From: Delphinus delphis
Lineage: Eukaryota > Chordata > Mammalia > Artiodactyla > Delphinidae
NCBI RefSeq assembly: GCF_949987515.2
Contig: NC_082701.1
Location: 37,775,755 to 37,839,754 of the forward strand
DNA: 64,000 nucleotides
Direction: 5' to 3'
The notes beneath the pieces were generated by a model that was not told the DNA's origin, searched no databases, and saw only the letters and a program-made list of their open reading frames with translations. Made by a program: the position numbers and the translations under genes. Shown here piece after piece: positions 47,046 to 60,843 of this stretch. How positions within the stretch are numbered: position 1 is the stretch's first letter; each line of letters begins with the position of its first letter.

Positions 47046-50000
47046 TGCCAAAGCCAGAAACAGACAAACCAAGATCTCAGCCTATCGTCAATCTGAAATT
47101 GTTTTCCACAGAGCCTCCTCTGCGGCCATTAGCCCTGCAGCCATTGGCCCTGGTTCCTCTCCCTGTCTGCTTCTCTTCCCTTGGACAGCCTTCCCATAGC
47201 GGAGGGTGGTGGCCTCCTGAGAGCCTTCCCACTGTGGAGGCGGTCCCAGTTATCCCAACCTCATGGGGCAATGCAGGGAGGCTGGCGTGGTGGCCCCAGG
47301 GAGCTCCAGACTGGAAATCAGAACTGGGGTCTAGGCCTGTCTCTGCCACCCACAAGTTTCATGGACCTGGACCTGTCTTCCTAGAGCCGTATGGGCAACG
47401 TGGGGACTTTTCTGTCCCTGGACAGAAAATGGGGACAACAGCTTTCAAGGCAAGGTCAAGGAGATCACATATAACAAAGGGCTGTGCACAAGTATCATCA
47501 GACTTGGGGAAGAGGCTTGGCCCAGATGTTCACCCCACCTCTTCCTGAGCTTTGCCCTCTGAACTTGCCTTCCCATCTTCTCTGTCTCTACAGTATCATT
47601 AGCTTTTCTCACATTGCCCACAGGAGGCTGGCCAGAGCATAGGAATCTCACTGGCATGCCCCGTGGTAGTTTATTTAGACACACGAGCTTATTTAGCGAG
47701 AGATGGAGATGGATCTGTGTCTGTTTCCCTGGGGGCTTTGAAGCAAGGGACCAGGGCCTCTGTCTGACTGAGATGATGGAAACCCTGCCCTCCTGCTGCT
47801 GTGGGAAGTAGAGGAACTCCCCAAGAGCACCCATCCCACAGCTGGACATCGTGAGGCAGGAGAGCATAGTGAGCCACCACCAAAATCTGATAGGTGTCCT
47901 TCCAAGGTCACCTTGGAGGCAGGTGAGGCAGCCCAGGATCCTCAGGGACCCTTCCTACAGAAACGTCCTGGATGGGGGCGGAGGGGCCGGGAGGGGAAAT
48001 GAGTGGGAGGCGGAGAAAGAAGTGAGAGAGGGGTCAATTCTCCTTGCCCTCGTCCCGCGGGGGGATGGCAGTGGTAACGGAGCCCAGGCCACCTGAGGCC
48101 AAAGTCAGGACCAAGATTCTCAGGGCAGAATCACTAAAAGGGGAGAGAGCCCAGGTGAGCAGGCCCTCGGGCTCCACAGCCCCTCATCCCTTCAACCATA
48201 TTTAATACCCTAGAGTCATGAGCCCTTGGGTCCCGGGAGAGCAGATACCATTTGGCCTACAGTATTGTAGGATACTTCTTTTTTGATTCAAAATTACATT
48301 TTTTTCCCTTATGATGCCCAGGACTCCAAAGAAGTCAGGCTGCAACCTACTTGAAGAAGAGGAAATTTTCTGGACAATCTGGACCTCAAAAGTCTGTTTG
48401 GGCGGCCAGGAGGGCTCAAGGATCCAGGTGCCCAGGAAGCCAGGTGGTGCATCTGATCTTAGAATTTGTTTTCCTTTGATATTTTCCCCAACTTTTTGAA
48501 GCTCAGATACAAAGAATTTGAATAACTATTGAATATAATCTTTGTTACACTCTCCTCTGGTCCATGTTTGGCCCTATTTTTCGTTCATTCATTCATTCAC
48601 ATTAAAAATAAAATAAGTACCTTTAAAGCCACCACCCAGCATAAAAACTAAGACTTTAACAATGCTGGCTACCTAACTGTGTGGCTTCCTCCTGTCCACC
48701 CCATCTCCCTGCTTTCCTCACCCAAGGTAAGCATCACTGTGAGTCCTATATCTGTCATTGGTCTGCTTTCTTTTTTAATATACTTATTTTATTGTATCTA
48801 AATGTTTTCCAGAATCTTTGCTGATCCCTCCTCCTCCCTCTCTTTAGGGAACTTGTAGCTGTAGAATACAGGAAATGAGATGTGAGTTGCTCCCTTATTT
48901 TTAGCTGCAATAAAACTCTTCCTGAAACCATCTTGGCATCCAGTGTTCTCTGAAGCGGAGGGGACAGAGGAGCAGGGAAATGCTCCTTCCGGAGAGGCCA
49001 CTCTTTAAGGAAGTGGCATGAAAGATGTGCTTTGCTGGGCAGAGTTCAGAAGGGTGGGCTTTCTGAATAATCCCCCTCCTTCTAAGCCTTCACTTAATCC
49101 ATCTTTGTCCACAGCCTGGAGCCTTGTATAACTGACATCCCACCCACCCCCCGCTACTTCTGCCCAGCCCTGGCAGAGCTGCTCCCTAGAAGCCCTGGGT
49201 CTAGGTGGGCCAAGTTTATTCTCAGGGATTCCGGCCAACAAGTGCCCTCTGGAGGACGCAGAGCAGGCGCTGACCCAGGATGCTCCGGAGATGTGATTAT
49301 TGGAAGGGGAGGGGGGCCCTGGTGTCGACACCCTGGACTGGCCGCAGCACCGCCCCCATCCCAGGCTGCCGCAGTGCCAGCGTGAGCCCCGGGCCCTCCA
49401 CGAGGCTTTTCGTGGACTCCTCCCTTGCTGCTCCTCAGGCCAGGAACCAATTTTACCCATGAGTGAGTCTGCATAATCCTCTTCCGGTCCCTGTCCACTG
49501 CTTCGGGGGGCTTTGGTGAGGGCGGAGAGGGAAGCTGCCTGGGCTGGGAGGGCCTGAGCCACGTCTGGGCCACAGAGGGAAGCAGTAGAGGGACAGGCCT
49601 GGCCTCAGCTGCCAGGACAGCTACCTCTGCTACTGGAGATGTCCAAGCCCTCCCCCTGGCTGGTCCAACCACGACCCTCATTTCCTCCAAGAGGAAAGGG
49701 AGGCTCGAATGAGCCCAAAGGAGGCCACTTGGAGCCCACTATCAAGACCCCAGTCCCCATGAGATTTTTGGCCTAGGTGGATTTGGGGTGGAGTGCTGGT
49801 GGGGAGCACCTTCCCTGAACCCCTTTCTCCTCTTTAAGGCTGAGGGGTGGGGGAGGAGAAGAACACTGCCCAAGCTGAGCTAGAGATGCATCAGGGGGCC
49901 TGGGATAGCTGAAGACTCCCCGGACCAGGAGGATCTCTAGAGAGAGCCCCTACCCTAGACTTATGGATGGGGAAACTAAGGCCCACAGAGGGAACTCGCT

Positions 50001-50189
50001 CAGTTAGGATTTCCCAAAACCAGTCTGGCAGGATAACTCCGGCCCATCACTCCTGTCACCCACTCTGAAGCCCTTGTACATGTTCCCTCTTCGGGAGACG
50101 TGCCCCTCCCAGGAGTCTGTTATCCTGAGCACCTCATATCCCAGTGCTTAATCACAAGGCTGGCATCAATGGTTTGGAGTTCAGGGCGT

Positions 50190-50365
50190 GCCTCTGTGAC
50201 CTCAAGCACATGACACAGCCTCTCCAAGCCTGTTTCTTTACCTGGAAAAAACCAGGCTGCTAATAATCAAGTTTATCCTCAAGGCTTGTTGTCAAGTTTG
50301 AAGGAGATGCTGCTAGCGCCCAGCACAGTGCCTAGAGCATAGTAAACAGTGAAGAAACCCTAGTA
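50190..50365 (-). repeat. MIR-like relic
   Basis: 'tgtgacctcaagcacatgac', 'cctctccaagcctgtttctt' and 'cccagcacagtgcctagagc' read as a reversed MIR. Confidence 0.6.
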
Positions 50366-53300
50366 GTTGTGATTGTCATTGAGCCAGCGGGTTCCTATTC
50401 ATCCTTCACAGCCCTGCCCAGGCAGCCCCTTCCCTGTGAAGACCTCCTTGCTAGCCCCACACACAGACCTGATAACTGACCCCTCACAACTGTAGCTTCA
50501 TCCTGGGCAAACGTCATGTTCTCTTATGGCTGGTTTACACATGGACCAACTGTGCAGGCATGTGAGTTCCCAAGGGGATGAGGTGTGTCTCACTCTCCCG
50601 TGGTGTCTTACGGGCTGCGATGGGGCCAGGGCTGAGCAAATAGCGTCTCAGTGATGGGCACGGGTTGGAGCTGTCTTGACTTGCTGGTACCCAACCTCGC
50701 AAGCCGGCTCTTCTTCTGTCCTTATTTATGTCCCATCTTTGAAGCCATTCAGGTCTGCATTTGGTGGCCTTCGCTGCCCTCTCCTGACTGCAGAGGGCAG
50801 GACAGTGCCTCAGGTGAGGGTGAGCGTTGGACTGGGGCAGAGAGGCAGGAGCTGAGTGAGAGTTTTACTTCTCACTACACAGCCTTACATATCCCTCTGC
50901 ATCTTGGGCTTCAACCCCTCTGAGCCCACAGGGAAACCAGCAGAAGACTGTGTGCCTGGTGGGCAGACCTCTAGAAGGGCTATCATCCCATGGGAAGCCA
51001 GCCCTGCACGGTGGACAGAGGCCCCACCCCAAAGCTGGTACCAGCCCGGTTCACCCTGGAGCTCACTTCTCCAGCAGAAGCCTCTGAGGGCGAGCCCTGG
51101 GCCACCCGGCTTTACACACACAGGTAGCAGGCTCACTCATTTGCTCACAGCTATCTCCTGCCTTCCGGGAGTGTGACAGATTGAAAGAAGACGGTTCCAG
51201 CTGAGAGAGTCCTATAATTATCAACTGCAGATTATTTTAATTAAAATGCTTTGCATCCTCAGCTCTTAATTTCTAAAATGATTATAAATGTTATTAATAA
51301 AGAAAAATCCTTGAAGTGTGATCCATAAATCTCAGCCTGGGCAGAGATGACAGGGCGAGCCGGTACAGCAGAGGAGGCCCTGCCCAGGGTTGAAACCGCA
51401 GAGGGTAGAGAAGAAGGAAGGGAGAAGGGAGGTGAGGCGGGCTGGAAGAAAGGGAATGGAGGAAGGACAAACCCCCTATGCATTCTTCCCGCTTTACCTC
51501 TGGATCCTTAAGCATTTGGGACTAAGAAAGCAGACCAGCTCTGGGTTTGGAACTTGAGTCTGCTGTTTGCTGTATGACTTTGGGCAAGTCAGGTGACCTC
51601 TCTAAGCTTCAAGTTTCTCCTCTAATGATGTTTTCATCTTTCAAGTTTCTCATATAAAGAATGGAAATGACTGCCGTCTGGTAGGGTTATTCTGAGGCAT
51701 GTTGACAAAGTGTGTAAAGCGCTTGTCACATTGTAGCAATTTTTGGTTAGCTCCGGCCCCATCCTCAGGAGGGTTCCTAGGAGTCTTCTGTTGCTTCATA
51801 GCTCCATTCTCTGGCAGTCCTAGGCTCATGATTGGTGGACCCCTCACACTCCAGGAGGGGACCTCAGGGGTGTGATTACTGCCAGCCCGAGTCTGGCACC
51901 AAGGGAAGGCCCTTCAGCTTTCACTGGTCTCGCATCACGGAAGGGCAGGGCAGAAGGAGGAGAAGAGACCAGCCCTTTCACCTGACATGCAAGGAAATGG
52001 ATTGGAGGCCCAGAGAGGGAAATGTCTAGCCCAAGGTCGCTCAGCAAATTTCTAGAAGGTCGTTTCACCCATTTTAGCAGATGGCTAAAGCCTGACTTTT
52101 TAATTTATTTTAAGGCTGTCTTTCTAATGGCTGAGAACAGATCCCCTGAACCAGGAGATGATGCTGATGATAACATTGACGAGGTAGACGGGGGAAGGGG
52201 TTGGCAGTGGGAGATGGAGAGGGCGAGGACCGGCCTGGGGTCACGACAGCTAGCTGCCACGTGCGCCCTTGGGCCCATCCCTTCTCTCCCTGGATCTTAG
52301 TTCTCTCCTTGGTAAAACTGGGATGATAATCACTGCCCCATTGACCTCCCAGGCTGGTGGTGAGGATCAGATGAGATGATGAACCTGAAAGTGCTTTGTA
52401 AGCTGGAAAGCGTGAAGCAAATGTAGGAGATTATTAACATTAATATTAATGAACTTACTCACAGTTGGCTACTGGCCACAGACAAGATGGAACGCTGCGA
52501 GTCTGGCGGAAGACGAATTTTTCCAAGCCTCTGTTGGGTTTGCAGAGGGGACAGGGATGGAGATTGTTCTCCGTGGTCATTTCCCAGATTCTTATAGATG
52601 GAATTACTTAAGAGAAAACCCCTCAAGATTTTCAGCCAAGAGAGCTGATAGTACGCCCACGGCACTGGGGGACGGTGCGGGAGGGACTCCCTTTCCCTGG
52701 TTTGCACAGCTATAGAGGTTGCTGGCTTTGTCGTTCAAGGCTGATCTCTTCTTGGGGCTCGAGAGGCCCAGGGCTGAGAACCGGGCCCCTTCTGTGGACC
52801 CCACTGAAGGCAAAAGGGCTCCCTTCCCTATTTGGTTCCCCTCTTCCATCCTCAGAAGACTAACCCATCCCTCCTTGGGAAAACCACCGGGTCAAAGAGA
52901 TGAGGATGGAGTCAGGCTCCTGCATCCTCTTTCTAGCACATTCATCCTCCTCCCTCTCCCCCCACACTCACACGGGAGTCTTACTTCTAAGCATGAAACT
53001 GTGCACAGTGTTGATCTGTGTCCTGGGAGAATCCTCCTTTCATTCATTCATTCACTCATGTGTTCTGTAAAGGTTTGTTCAAAGTCTGAGATGTGCCAGG
53101 CACTGGGATGCACAGGTGAATGAGGCCCTGTCCCTGTCATTAGGGCTCAAAGGCTGCTGTAGGTGACAGATGACAGAAGTGCAAACAGGCCCTTGTGCCA
53201 ACCTCTGTGGTTTGGAGCTATAGAAACATACCAGAGCCCAGGGTAAGGGGAGATTTTCAGAAAACATTTCCTGGAGGAAGAGGTTCTGAGCAGAGCCTTG

Positions 53301-54839
53301 AGAGAGGATACATGATGTTCAGAACCCCCATTACTTAACGCAAATGGAACATTCCAGTGTCTCAACTCACAGAATAAGGAGGCACAGATCCACAGGCTTC
53401 AGGAACTCTGCTTCCAGCTAAACACACAACTGGCCACAGTTTCTGAGGATGTAGAGCCTTCCACAGCTTCTGCCCTCAGGGGCTGGGGAGTCAGAGTCCT
53501 AAGATGGGGTCTGAACCCCAGCTCTGCCTCTAACAGACTGTGCCCTCTGGTCTCTGCACTTGAAAGATGGGACCAGGTTGTGAGGACTCTGAGATCGTGG
53601 TGTGAATAACGCTCTGTCAAGGAAGAGCCACGCTGTGACTCCCTATTATTTTATTATTCAGCTGGAAGTGTTCTGATATGTCCAGTGGGATGGAGGCTTG
53701 GAGAGCACAGCTGAACTTGCACTTCAGTATTTGCTGATTACTTTGTACCAACTGTAGGGTTTAAGAATGTGAAGATTTGCAAGATGTCTACGTGCTGTGT
53801 GTGTCGTGTGTGCGTGCGCGTGTGTGTGTGTGACAGAGACAGACACAGAGGGAAGTGGGGAGGGTATTTGCGTGCTGGCTTGGCACAGAGGGCCCTGGGC
53901 GTTGAGGGTCTCACATACACACTTGTGGGCTGTGGTCCACAATTGCCCACACACTTCTGCCCCTGAGCACAATCACACTCTTGACAACTCACACCTTGCA
54001 TCCCACGAGCGCCCTGGAGCAGCCCCGGCGCACACTCACTCGCTGTGTCCCTGGGCATCTCTCTCATCGACATCTCAGTTAGAACTCACATCCTGGCCCC
54101 CACACCAGCTTAACTGTGGATTTAGATTATCCACAGGTGCAAATACCCCTATAATAAAGAGATGTTGCTGAGCCCTGGGACGAGGAGTCCAAATTCTGCA
54201 GAGTGAGGGAGAGAATATTCTGGCTGGTAGGATTCTGGAAGAAGAAAGCATTTTAGGACGATGGACCTTCCAGGTGGAAGGGACAGCATGAGCGAAAACA
54301 AAGAGGCCGGCTAGGGTAGGCTGAGTCTTGGGGATGGCAGCGGTGTGGAGAGAGGGGAGGACAGAGCAAGGCATGAGAGCCATGGTCGGGCCCACCGTGT
54401 GCCATGCTGGTCATTCCATGAGGCAGGGGCATCTGGAATGTGGCTGGCTTTGACTGCCAAGTGGAGCAGTTGGTGATGGGCAGTGAGGCTGGGTGTTGCG
54501 CAGAGGACGCGAGCAGCCACACCTGGGCTTCTGGGAAATGAATGTGCAGCTGTGTGCTCGGTGGGCCCGGGGAGGCTGGAGGCAGGGAGGCCTGTGAAGA
54601 GGCGGCTGGGGCAGCTCAGGAGAAGGACAGTGGGGAGGTTATCCATAGGGGTCAGAATGGAGAGAGAGAGAGAATAATGACGCAAGAGCCCAGATGTGAG
54701 GCTTGTCTGTCTCTGAGTCACGGGGAAGATGCTTCTAGGGAGCCAGAGAGGAAGGGCAGCTTGTGGAGGCAGGGGGATAGCAGCCTTGGTGATTGGACAC
54801 CTGAGCCCACCCCATCCCTCCCCTTTGTCTGCAGAGGTG

Positions 54840-54985
54840 AGAAGCACCACTCAAGGAGCACCTACTGTGTGCTATGCACGGGGCCTGCCAGGCGGCTGTA
54901 TCATCCCATTTCACAGATGAAATAATGGAGGCTAAGGATGTGTGTGACTGGCTGGAATCACAGGATGAGGACTCAGGTCTGACAG
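54840..54985 (+). repeat. MIR-like relic
   Basis: 'gagcacctactgtgtgctat', 'tcatcccatttcacagatga' and 'ctgactggctggaatc'-like phrases follow the MIR consensus. Confidence 0.6.
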
Positions 54986-55494
54986 CACAACCAATGCTGG
55001 TCTCACCCCCTCCCTCCCTCCCTCTAGCCTGAGCTGGCACTGACAGCCCTCCCCTCCCAACCAGTTACATGCCCGCCAGGCTCCTGTCTGGCACAGCCTG
55101 GGCCAGCCTGAGGCATTCCTGTGAGCCCAGGAGGATGATAAGAGCTCCCTTCTGGCTCCTCACCTTCAAAGAGCCCAGCGCTCTATTTGCAGCTGCTTAC
55201 TCGGCAGGCCGTTTGATTTGCAGGAGAGGCTGGCGGCAGGGCTGTCCCTGGCCACCAGCAGAATTAGAGATCTGGCTTCAGGTGAAAAAAGTTCCTTCCT
55301 CCTCTCTCCCTCTCCCTTTTTTCCTTTCCTGGCTCCTCTTCTGACTTTTTTTTTTTTAAAGCTTATTTTTAACAAGGGATTTGAAACTGCAGATGCCTCA
55401 AAGCTCCGGGACAATGGGAGATAGAGGGTTGATGCTGATTGGCTGGAGAGGGGAGTGGCTTGGAAGCAGGTCTGGATCACAGTAATGTCCCTTA

Positions 55495-55660
55495 GCACTG
55501 ACTGAGCACCTAAGTGCAGACATCAAGCTGGGTGCTTGACGGCCATCCTCTCCTCCCCACGCCTCTGTGAGGCAGACTTAATTCATTTTCCATGTGGAGA
55601 AACAAAGTTTTGTTCCAGGTCACATTGCTGGTAACGGGTGAAGTCTGGCTGTACCCACTC
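55495..55660 (+). repeat. MIR-like relic
   Basis: 'ctgagcacctaagtgcagac', 'gcctctgtgaggcagactta' and 'ccaggtcacattgctggtaa' follow the MIR consensus. Confidence 0.6.
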
Positions 55661-57599
55661 CCTGGGCTGGGATGCTGAAGGGACTGGGACCCCTCCCAGA
55701 CCCTGTCCCACCATGAGATAGAAAGCATAGGGGTTCAGATCTTTCCTTGCCTTCCCTGCCCCCAGACAGATTCCTGGACATTCAGAGATGTGCTCCACAA
55801 GCCGGAGTTCATCTTTCTGGTCGACCAGGAGGACTTACTGAAGGATGATCCTTCCTTCCTTGGCTGTCCCCATCCTGGGTAATTTGGGACTTTAAAATCT
55901 CAAGGACACTAGCTCAGCTCTGTGCAGCCCCAGTTTGGGACTAGGAGAAGAAAACCCCAGCCTGGGAACCCCCAGAGTCCTCACTCTGCCCACTCTGTGA
56001 CAATGGGCAGACTTTCCAAGGAGGTGGCCGCCATCTTCCTGTCCCTCCTGTGGGAGGAGAAGCACGAGGCGGGAGGGGACAGCATAGGAAGGCAGTGGGA
56101 ACCTGGCTTGGAGTCCAACAGATCCGGGTGACATTTTGCAGCAGCCTCTCGTCACACTTAGGAGAAAATCCGGAACATTCTACAGAGCTGGTGAGCTCCT
56201 GCCTGGTCTGGGCCTGCCTCTCTCTCTGCTGCAGCCAGCTATATCCTCTCTTCGCACAGGTCCCAGCCACTCCAGCCCCAGACACCCATCCCTTCCCTCC
56301 TCAGGGCCTTTGCATATACTGTCCCCTCTTCCTGGGACACTCTTCCCTCACTTCTAGATGGTTCCTCTTCATACCTGGGGCTTCAGGGAAGCCTGCCTTT
56401 CCCAGACCATCTAATCTGCCACTGTCCCCCTGTCATCTACTCAGCAACACTTGTGGCTGATTCTGACCCTGCCGTGAGGACAAAGGATCAGCTCCAGTTT
56501 GTACATCTTTGCATCCCAAGGGCCCACCTGGAGCCTGGTCCAGCCTAGGTCCACCAGAAGTACCTACTTACAAATCATTGAATTTAACCTCTCTTGCAAC
56601 CTCCACTTCTTTATTTGCAAAATGGGTGTAGTGACATCTACCTCATAAGGTTGCTGCAAGGGCAAAACGAAGTAAAGCGCTCAGCATGAAGTACCAGGAA
56701 ATACCAGTCTCTATTCATATTCATTCCTGAGTCGAACTGGTTAGGCATGGCTGGCACACTTGAGCATCTTGGAAACTTGCAGTGAGGAAACCCAGATTCG
56801 GAGAGGCCGCTCAAGACTGTCTCCTAGGCAGGCTGGCCACCTGGCTGCCTGGGGCTCCCTCCTGCTCCGTCCTGGCCTCCTGCTGACCGTGGATAATCCT
56901 ATGGCCTCCTCTTGCCTCAGCGTTTCTAATGTGGCTGATGGGATGCATGATGCAAGACCTCGGGGCGGTGGGGGAGGGGGGGAATGAGTGGTCTGGCGGA
57001 GTGCTTCCTACGAGGAACCAAGAGCCGTGCCTCCAACCCCTTCCCTGCCTCCATAACTGGCTATTCAAGGCCCTTGGTCTGCCTTCCAGCTCACCCATCC
57101 CATGGCCTTCAGCTGACTTCCCTCCCTAAGGAAGGACTTTTGCATGAGCTAAGCATCTCCAGCGACTGCCTTCTTGCCACCTGCTCCTGTGGCTCTCTCC
57201 CCACCTGAAGCCATAAATACATATGCAAAGGCCAGTATATTAATTTGTGTTTGAGCACGGAGCCGGGGACGCTGCCGAGAAAGGGGATTAGGCAGTGGCA
57301 GTGGGTGGGAGGCAACAGATGGCCTGATGGCTTTTACCTGTTGCTAATTTGTTAGGCACCAATTCCTGGTTTGTGCTTAATTGTGCCCAGACCCCGAGAC
57401 GGCAGCGTGCCAGGCACTGGATGGCCCACGAGTGCTCCCGTGGGGTGATGGGTCAGGTGCCTGCCTCGGAATTAAATGTTGAAGTCTGGAAATGAACGGC
57501 TCTGCCTTGTTCTCTCTCGAGTGGACTCTGGTCCCTCTTGCTGGCTGGGCACGAGGACCCTCAGAGCATATGCAGCAATGAGGAGGATGCTGAGTCGGG

Positions 57600-57770
57600 G
57601 CAGCCAGCCTTACCCTTCTGTTAAGTGGCTGTGTGACCTTGGGTGGGTCACTTAGCATCTCTGGGCCCCATCTGCCTGTCAGGGAAATGAGCATAATCAC
57701 ACCTGCCCTATCTACTTTGCAGGGTTGCTGTGAGTGTGAGCTGAGATAATGGATCTGGGAGCACTTTGAC
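57600..57770 (-). repeat. MIR-like relic
   Basis: 'gtgtgaccttgggtgggtca', 'atctctgggccccatctgcc' and 'gcagggttgctgtgagtgtg' read as a reversed MIR. Confidence 0.65.
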
Positions 57771-58589
57771 ACGTGGAAGCCTCTCTAATAGTGAGGCATT
57801 ATTTGCTAGCAGAGTGGATAAGAGCTTGGATTTTGGAGTCAGTGAGGCCGGAACTGAATTCTGACTGTCACTTATAACTGTGAGGCCTTGAGTAAGAAAC
57901 CTAAGGTTTTGGAGCCTCAGTTTCCTCACCTATGCAGCGGGTGATACCAGTCCCTACCTCAGGGGTGCTGGGAGGAGTAAAGGAATTAATGCCCGGGCTG
58001 GTCCCAGCTTTCCCAGAATGCGGTCCCGATGAGCCATTATTAGTTTGCTATGGCTTTCCCTTCAAGCCTTGGCTAAGCATCACCTGTTCTGTGAAGCCCA
58101 CTCTGATCTGTATCCCCTACCACTGTGGATTGTCTTCTCCTGGTGGAATTTGTTCGGGGTTTACTTCTTCCCCATTAACTACAATCTGGTGGGATGGTAA
58201 TCTGAAGCCTGTGAGCCTGTCACCAAAAGGACAACACGTGAATAAGCACAGCCATTCAAAAGCATCTTCTGGAGTACAAAAGAGGCGCCAAACCTCAGAA
58301 AACGGGGAGCTCATGCACCCACGGGGCAGGGCCCCCAGCAGAGGGACACTGCTCTCCCCCTTCCACACCTGGCCCTCCAAGTGGTCCTGGGACCCATCCA
58401 CGTCTGAGCCCAACTCCCCAGCCTTCCTGCTGATTCTCTGAGCCTCAGATATATTTCCAAGAAAGTTCCATTCGCTTCACTGAGCTTATCTTTCAAGAAC
58501 CTGGCTGCTACACCTCTAGGCCTTACACATATTTCAATGACAGCATGGAGGAACTTTCTTTTGAATGTTTTCTATATTTGTCTCCATTA

Positions 58590-58740
58590 CTTCTTTGTTT
58601 TGTGACCTTGGGCAAATCCTTTCACCTCTCTGAGCCTCAGTTTCTTCTTCTGTATAATGAGGGGTGGGATGGAGAGTAGGGCTCCCAGGATTATTGTGAG
58701 GATTAAGTGTCCTGCTAGTGTCAAGCATATCACTGGCACT
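58590..58740 (-). repeat. MIR-like relic
   Basis: 'tgtgaccttgggcaaatcct', 'cctctctgagcctcagtttc' and 'attattgtgaggattaagtg' read as a reversed MIR. Confidence 0.65.
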
Positions 58741-59914
58741 CAGAGATGACCGATCGATTAACCTCTATCAGTTGAGGATAAGTGACATTGCTTTCATTTG
58801 AAATCATGGAGGAAACCAAGGCCTGCAAGGTTGTCAGGAAAGCATCCTTCTGAGAAACTTGCTTAAGGGCTTATTGACCGAGAAATCATCTTCTCTCTCC
58901 TTTGCCTTTGAGTCTCTCTCAGGGAAATGCGCAATTATTAGAAGAGGGAATGGAAGGTGGCAGAAGTTCTCTTGGGCCAAGCGGGGGACATGGGGTGGTG
59001 GGGGAGGTTGGGGGAGGGGGGAGGAGCCAGGGCCATGGCCAGTGAGGCAGGAGCTGTGGCAGGGTGGGCTGGGTTCCCTGCTGCTCCTGTTTGGAGTGGG
59101 AAGAGAGGGAGAAGAGGGGAGGGAGAGGAGGAGGTGGGGGGAAGGCGGGAGGCAGGAGGTGGTGATAAAGACTCTGACTTCCCTTTCCATCCCTCCTCAT
59201 TTCCACCGCACCTCCCCCTCTCCTCTTATATTATTTAATTCTACATGTAAATAACGCCCTCCCTCAGTCATGCCCCTGCTGGCCCTACCTCTGTGGGTAA
59301 CTCAAGGAGCACACATCAAATGGTCCAAGAGTTTCTCTTCTTGAACTGACGCCTTGGAGAGGGCTCTCCTGCTTATATCTCTCCTGTAGTTTTTCCTCTC
59401 TTAGGCGGGAGCAACACGGGGTGCCCAGAACAAGGGCACACGTAGTTTGAATGAGGATTTTCTCAGGTACCAGCTGGAGACTTGGGGCAGCTTACAAATC
59501 CCTCTCGCTAGGCAGTGTGCCTGATGCTCAGAGCTGCTACCATCTGCCTCACAGAAATTCCTGTATGCAAGGTACCTAGCACAGCACCCAGCCCAGGTGC
59601 AGGGCCTGCTGCCTGCCCTCCAGCCTGACAGACGTTCAGGCAGTTGGTGCAGGGACCCCACTGTATCACGGGAACATCTCAGTGTCCGAGGCAGGTGCGT
59701 GAAACCAATTCAGTGCTACAGAGCCTGGTCACGTAAGCCAGCCGGACCCAGGGACGAGTTATTTGTGATATTATTGAATCTGTCCCATGTTCACCTAGAT
59801 TCTGCCCTTGACCTTTAACACACCTCTCTTCTCCAAGTCAGTTCTGCCTGGACACCCTCCCCTAGAGCTAAGAAAACAAGGATGGAAAGAGAGGAGCCCC
59901 CGTTTTGGGCCAGC

Positions 59915-60085
59915 ATAGTACTAGTGCCTCTGTATACCTTACTCCTCTAATCCTCACCAGAGCCCTTGGAGGCTGGTCGTCTTGTGTGTTTTGTGGGTGT
60001 AAACACTGAGGTTTAGTAAAGTTAATGACCTGCCCAGTTACGTGGCTGGTGGAACTAGGGCTGGAACCCACAGGCACCTGACCGC
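59915..60085 (+). repeat. MIR-like relic
   Basis: 'actcctctaatcctcaccag', 'taatgacctgcccagttacg' and 'gaactagggctggaacccac' follow the MIR consensus. Confidence 0.65.
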
Positions 60086-60625
60086 CTTGGTGTCACGCTG
60101 GTTCCTCCCTCTATCTCTCAGCTCCTGAGCTTTTACTGCCCCAGCAACAGCTATAGACTCTCTCATCCCTTCTGACTCAGGAACCACATAATTCTATGAC
60201 GTCTAAACTTTTGTAGACTCTAAAGCAACTTCCTTCCTCATACCATTTACTCCCACTATGTTCCATCCCCCGGGAAGGTATACCAACCACACATATTAAT
60301 AGTAACACATATAATGATGGGAAATATTTAGAATAGACCAATAGGAAATGTGGCGGGGTTGGAGGGTTAAAGGTCTGGCTCTATGTGTGCTTGACCAGGA
60401 GATGCTGCAGAGCCCAGCAGGGAGGAGCCTTACCCTTAATCCCAGATTTAACTGATGTTTACTGAGAAGTGGCCACTCTTGGAAATCCAGCTACCAGTTC
60501 CTTGGAAAGTGGTGCTGGATTTCATCAGAAACCTGTGGGGAAAATTGGTGATGGGAAAATAAAATTGAGAAGCTTGGGAAGGCTGGGAATGATGATGAAC
60601 TCAGCTGCTTAAAAAAGACAAAGGG

Positions 60626-60828
60626 GGGCTTCCCTGGTGGCACAGTGGTTGAGAGTCTGCCTGCCGAGGCAGGGGACGTGCGTTCGTGCCCCGGTCTGGG
60701 AGGATCCCACATGCCGAGGAGCGGCTGGGCCTGTGAGCCATGGCCTCTGGGCCTGCGTGTCTGGAGCCTGTGCTCCCCAATGTGAGAGGCCACAACAGTG
60801 AGAGGCCCGCATACCAAAAAAAAAAAAA
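60626..60828 (+). mobile_element. CHR-type SINE with intact A tail
   Basis: It opens 'ggcttccctggtggcacagt', has the CHR-2-like body with 'gaggcccgcatacc' and a pure A tail. Perfect 15-bp repeats 'aaaaaagacaaaggg' at 60611-60625 and 60829-60843 flank it. It is the only fresh retroelement in the GC-rich half. Confidence 0.97.
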
Positions 60829-60843
60829 AAAAAAGACAAAGGG

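Larger units (their letters stand above)
43563..60610. other. GC-richer, repeat-poor intergenic or intronic DNA
   Basis: From here to the end the base composition is visibly higher in G and C and young LINE/SINE insertions nearly vanish. I recognise only ancient MIR-like relics and an old LINE-1 3' end. Many chance open frames exist because of the GC content. None has a familiar domain or a convincing splice frame. Confidence 0.6.

Noticed and set aside
47045..47548. 167-codon plus-strand open frame
   Set aside because: It lies in a GC-rich stretch with overlapping frames on both strands and next to a MIR-like relic. No domain or periodic signal seen.
49005..49690. 178- and 185-codon minus-strand open frames
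   Set aside because: Two frames are open together over the same GC-rich DNA, typical of low stop density rather than selection. No familiar residues.
57932..58441. 169-codon plus-strand open frame
   Set aside because: No recognisable domain, begins in a MIR-like relic and competes with an open frame on the other strand.
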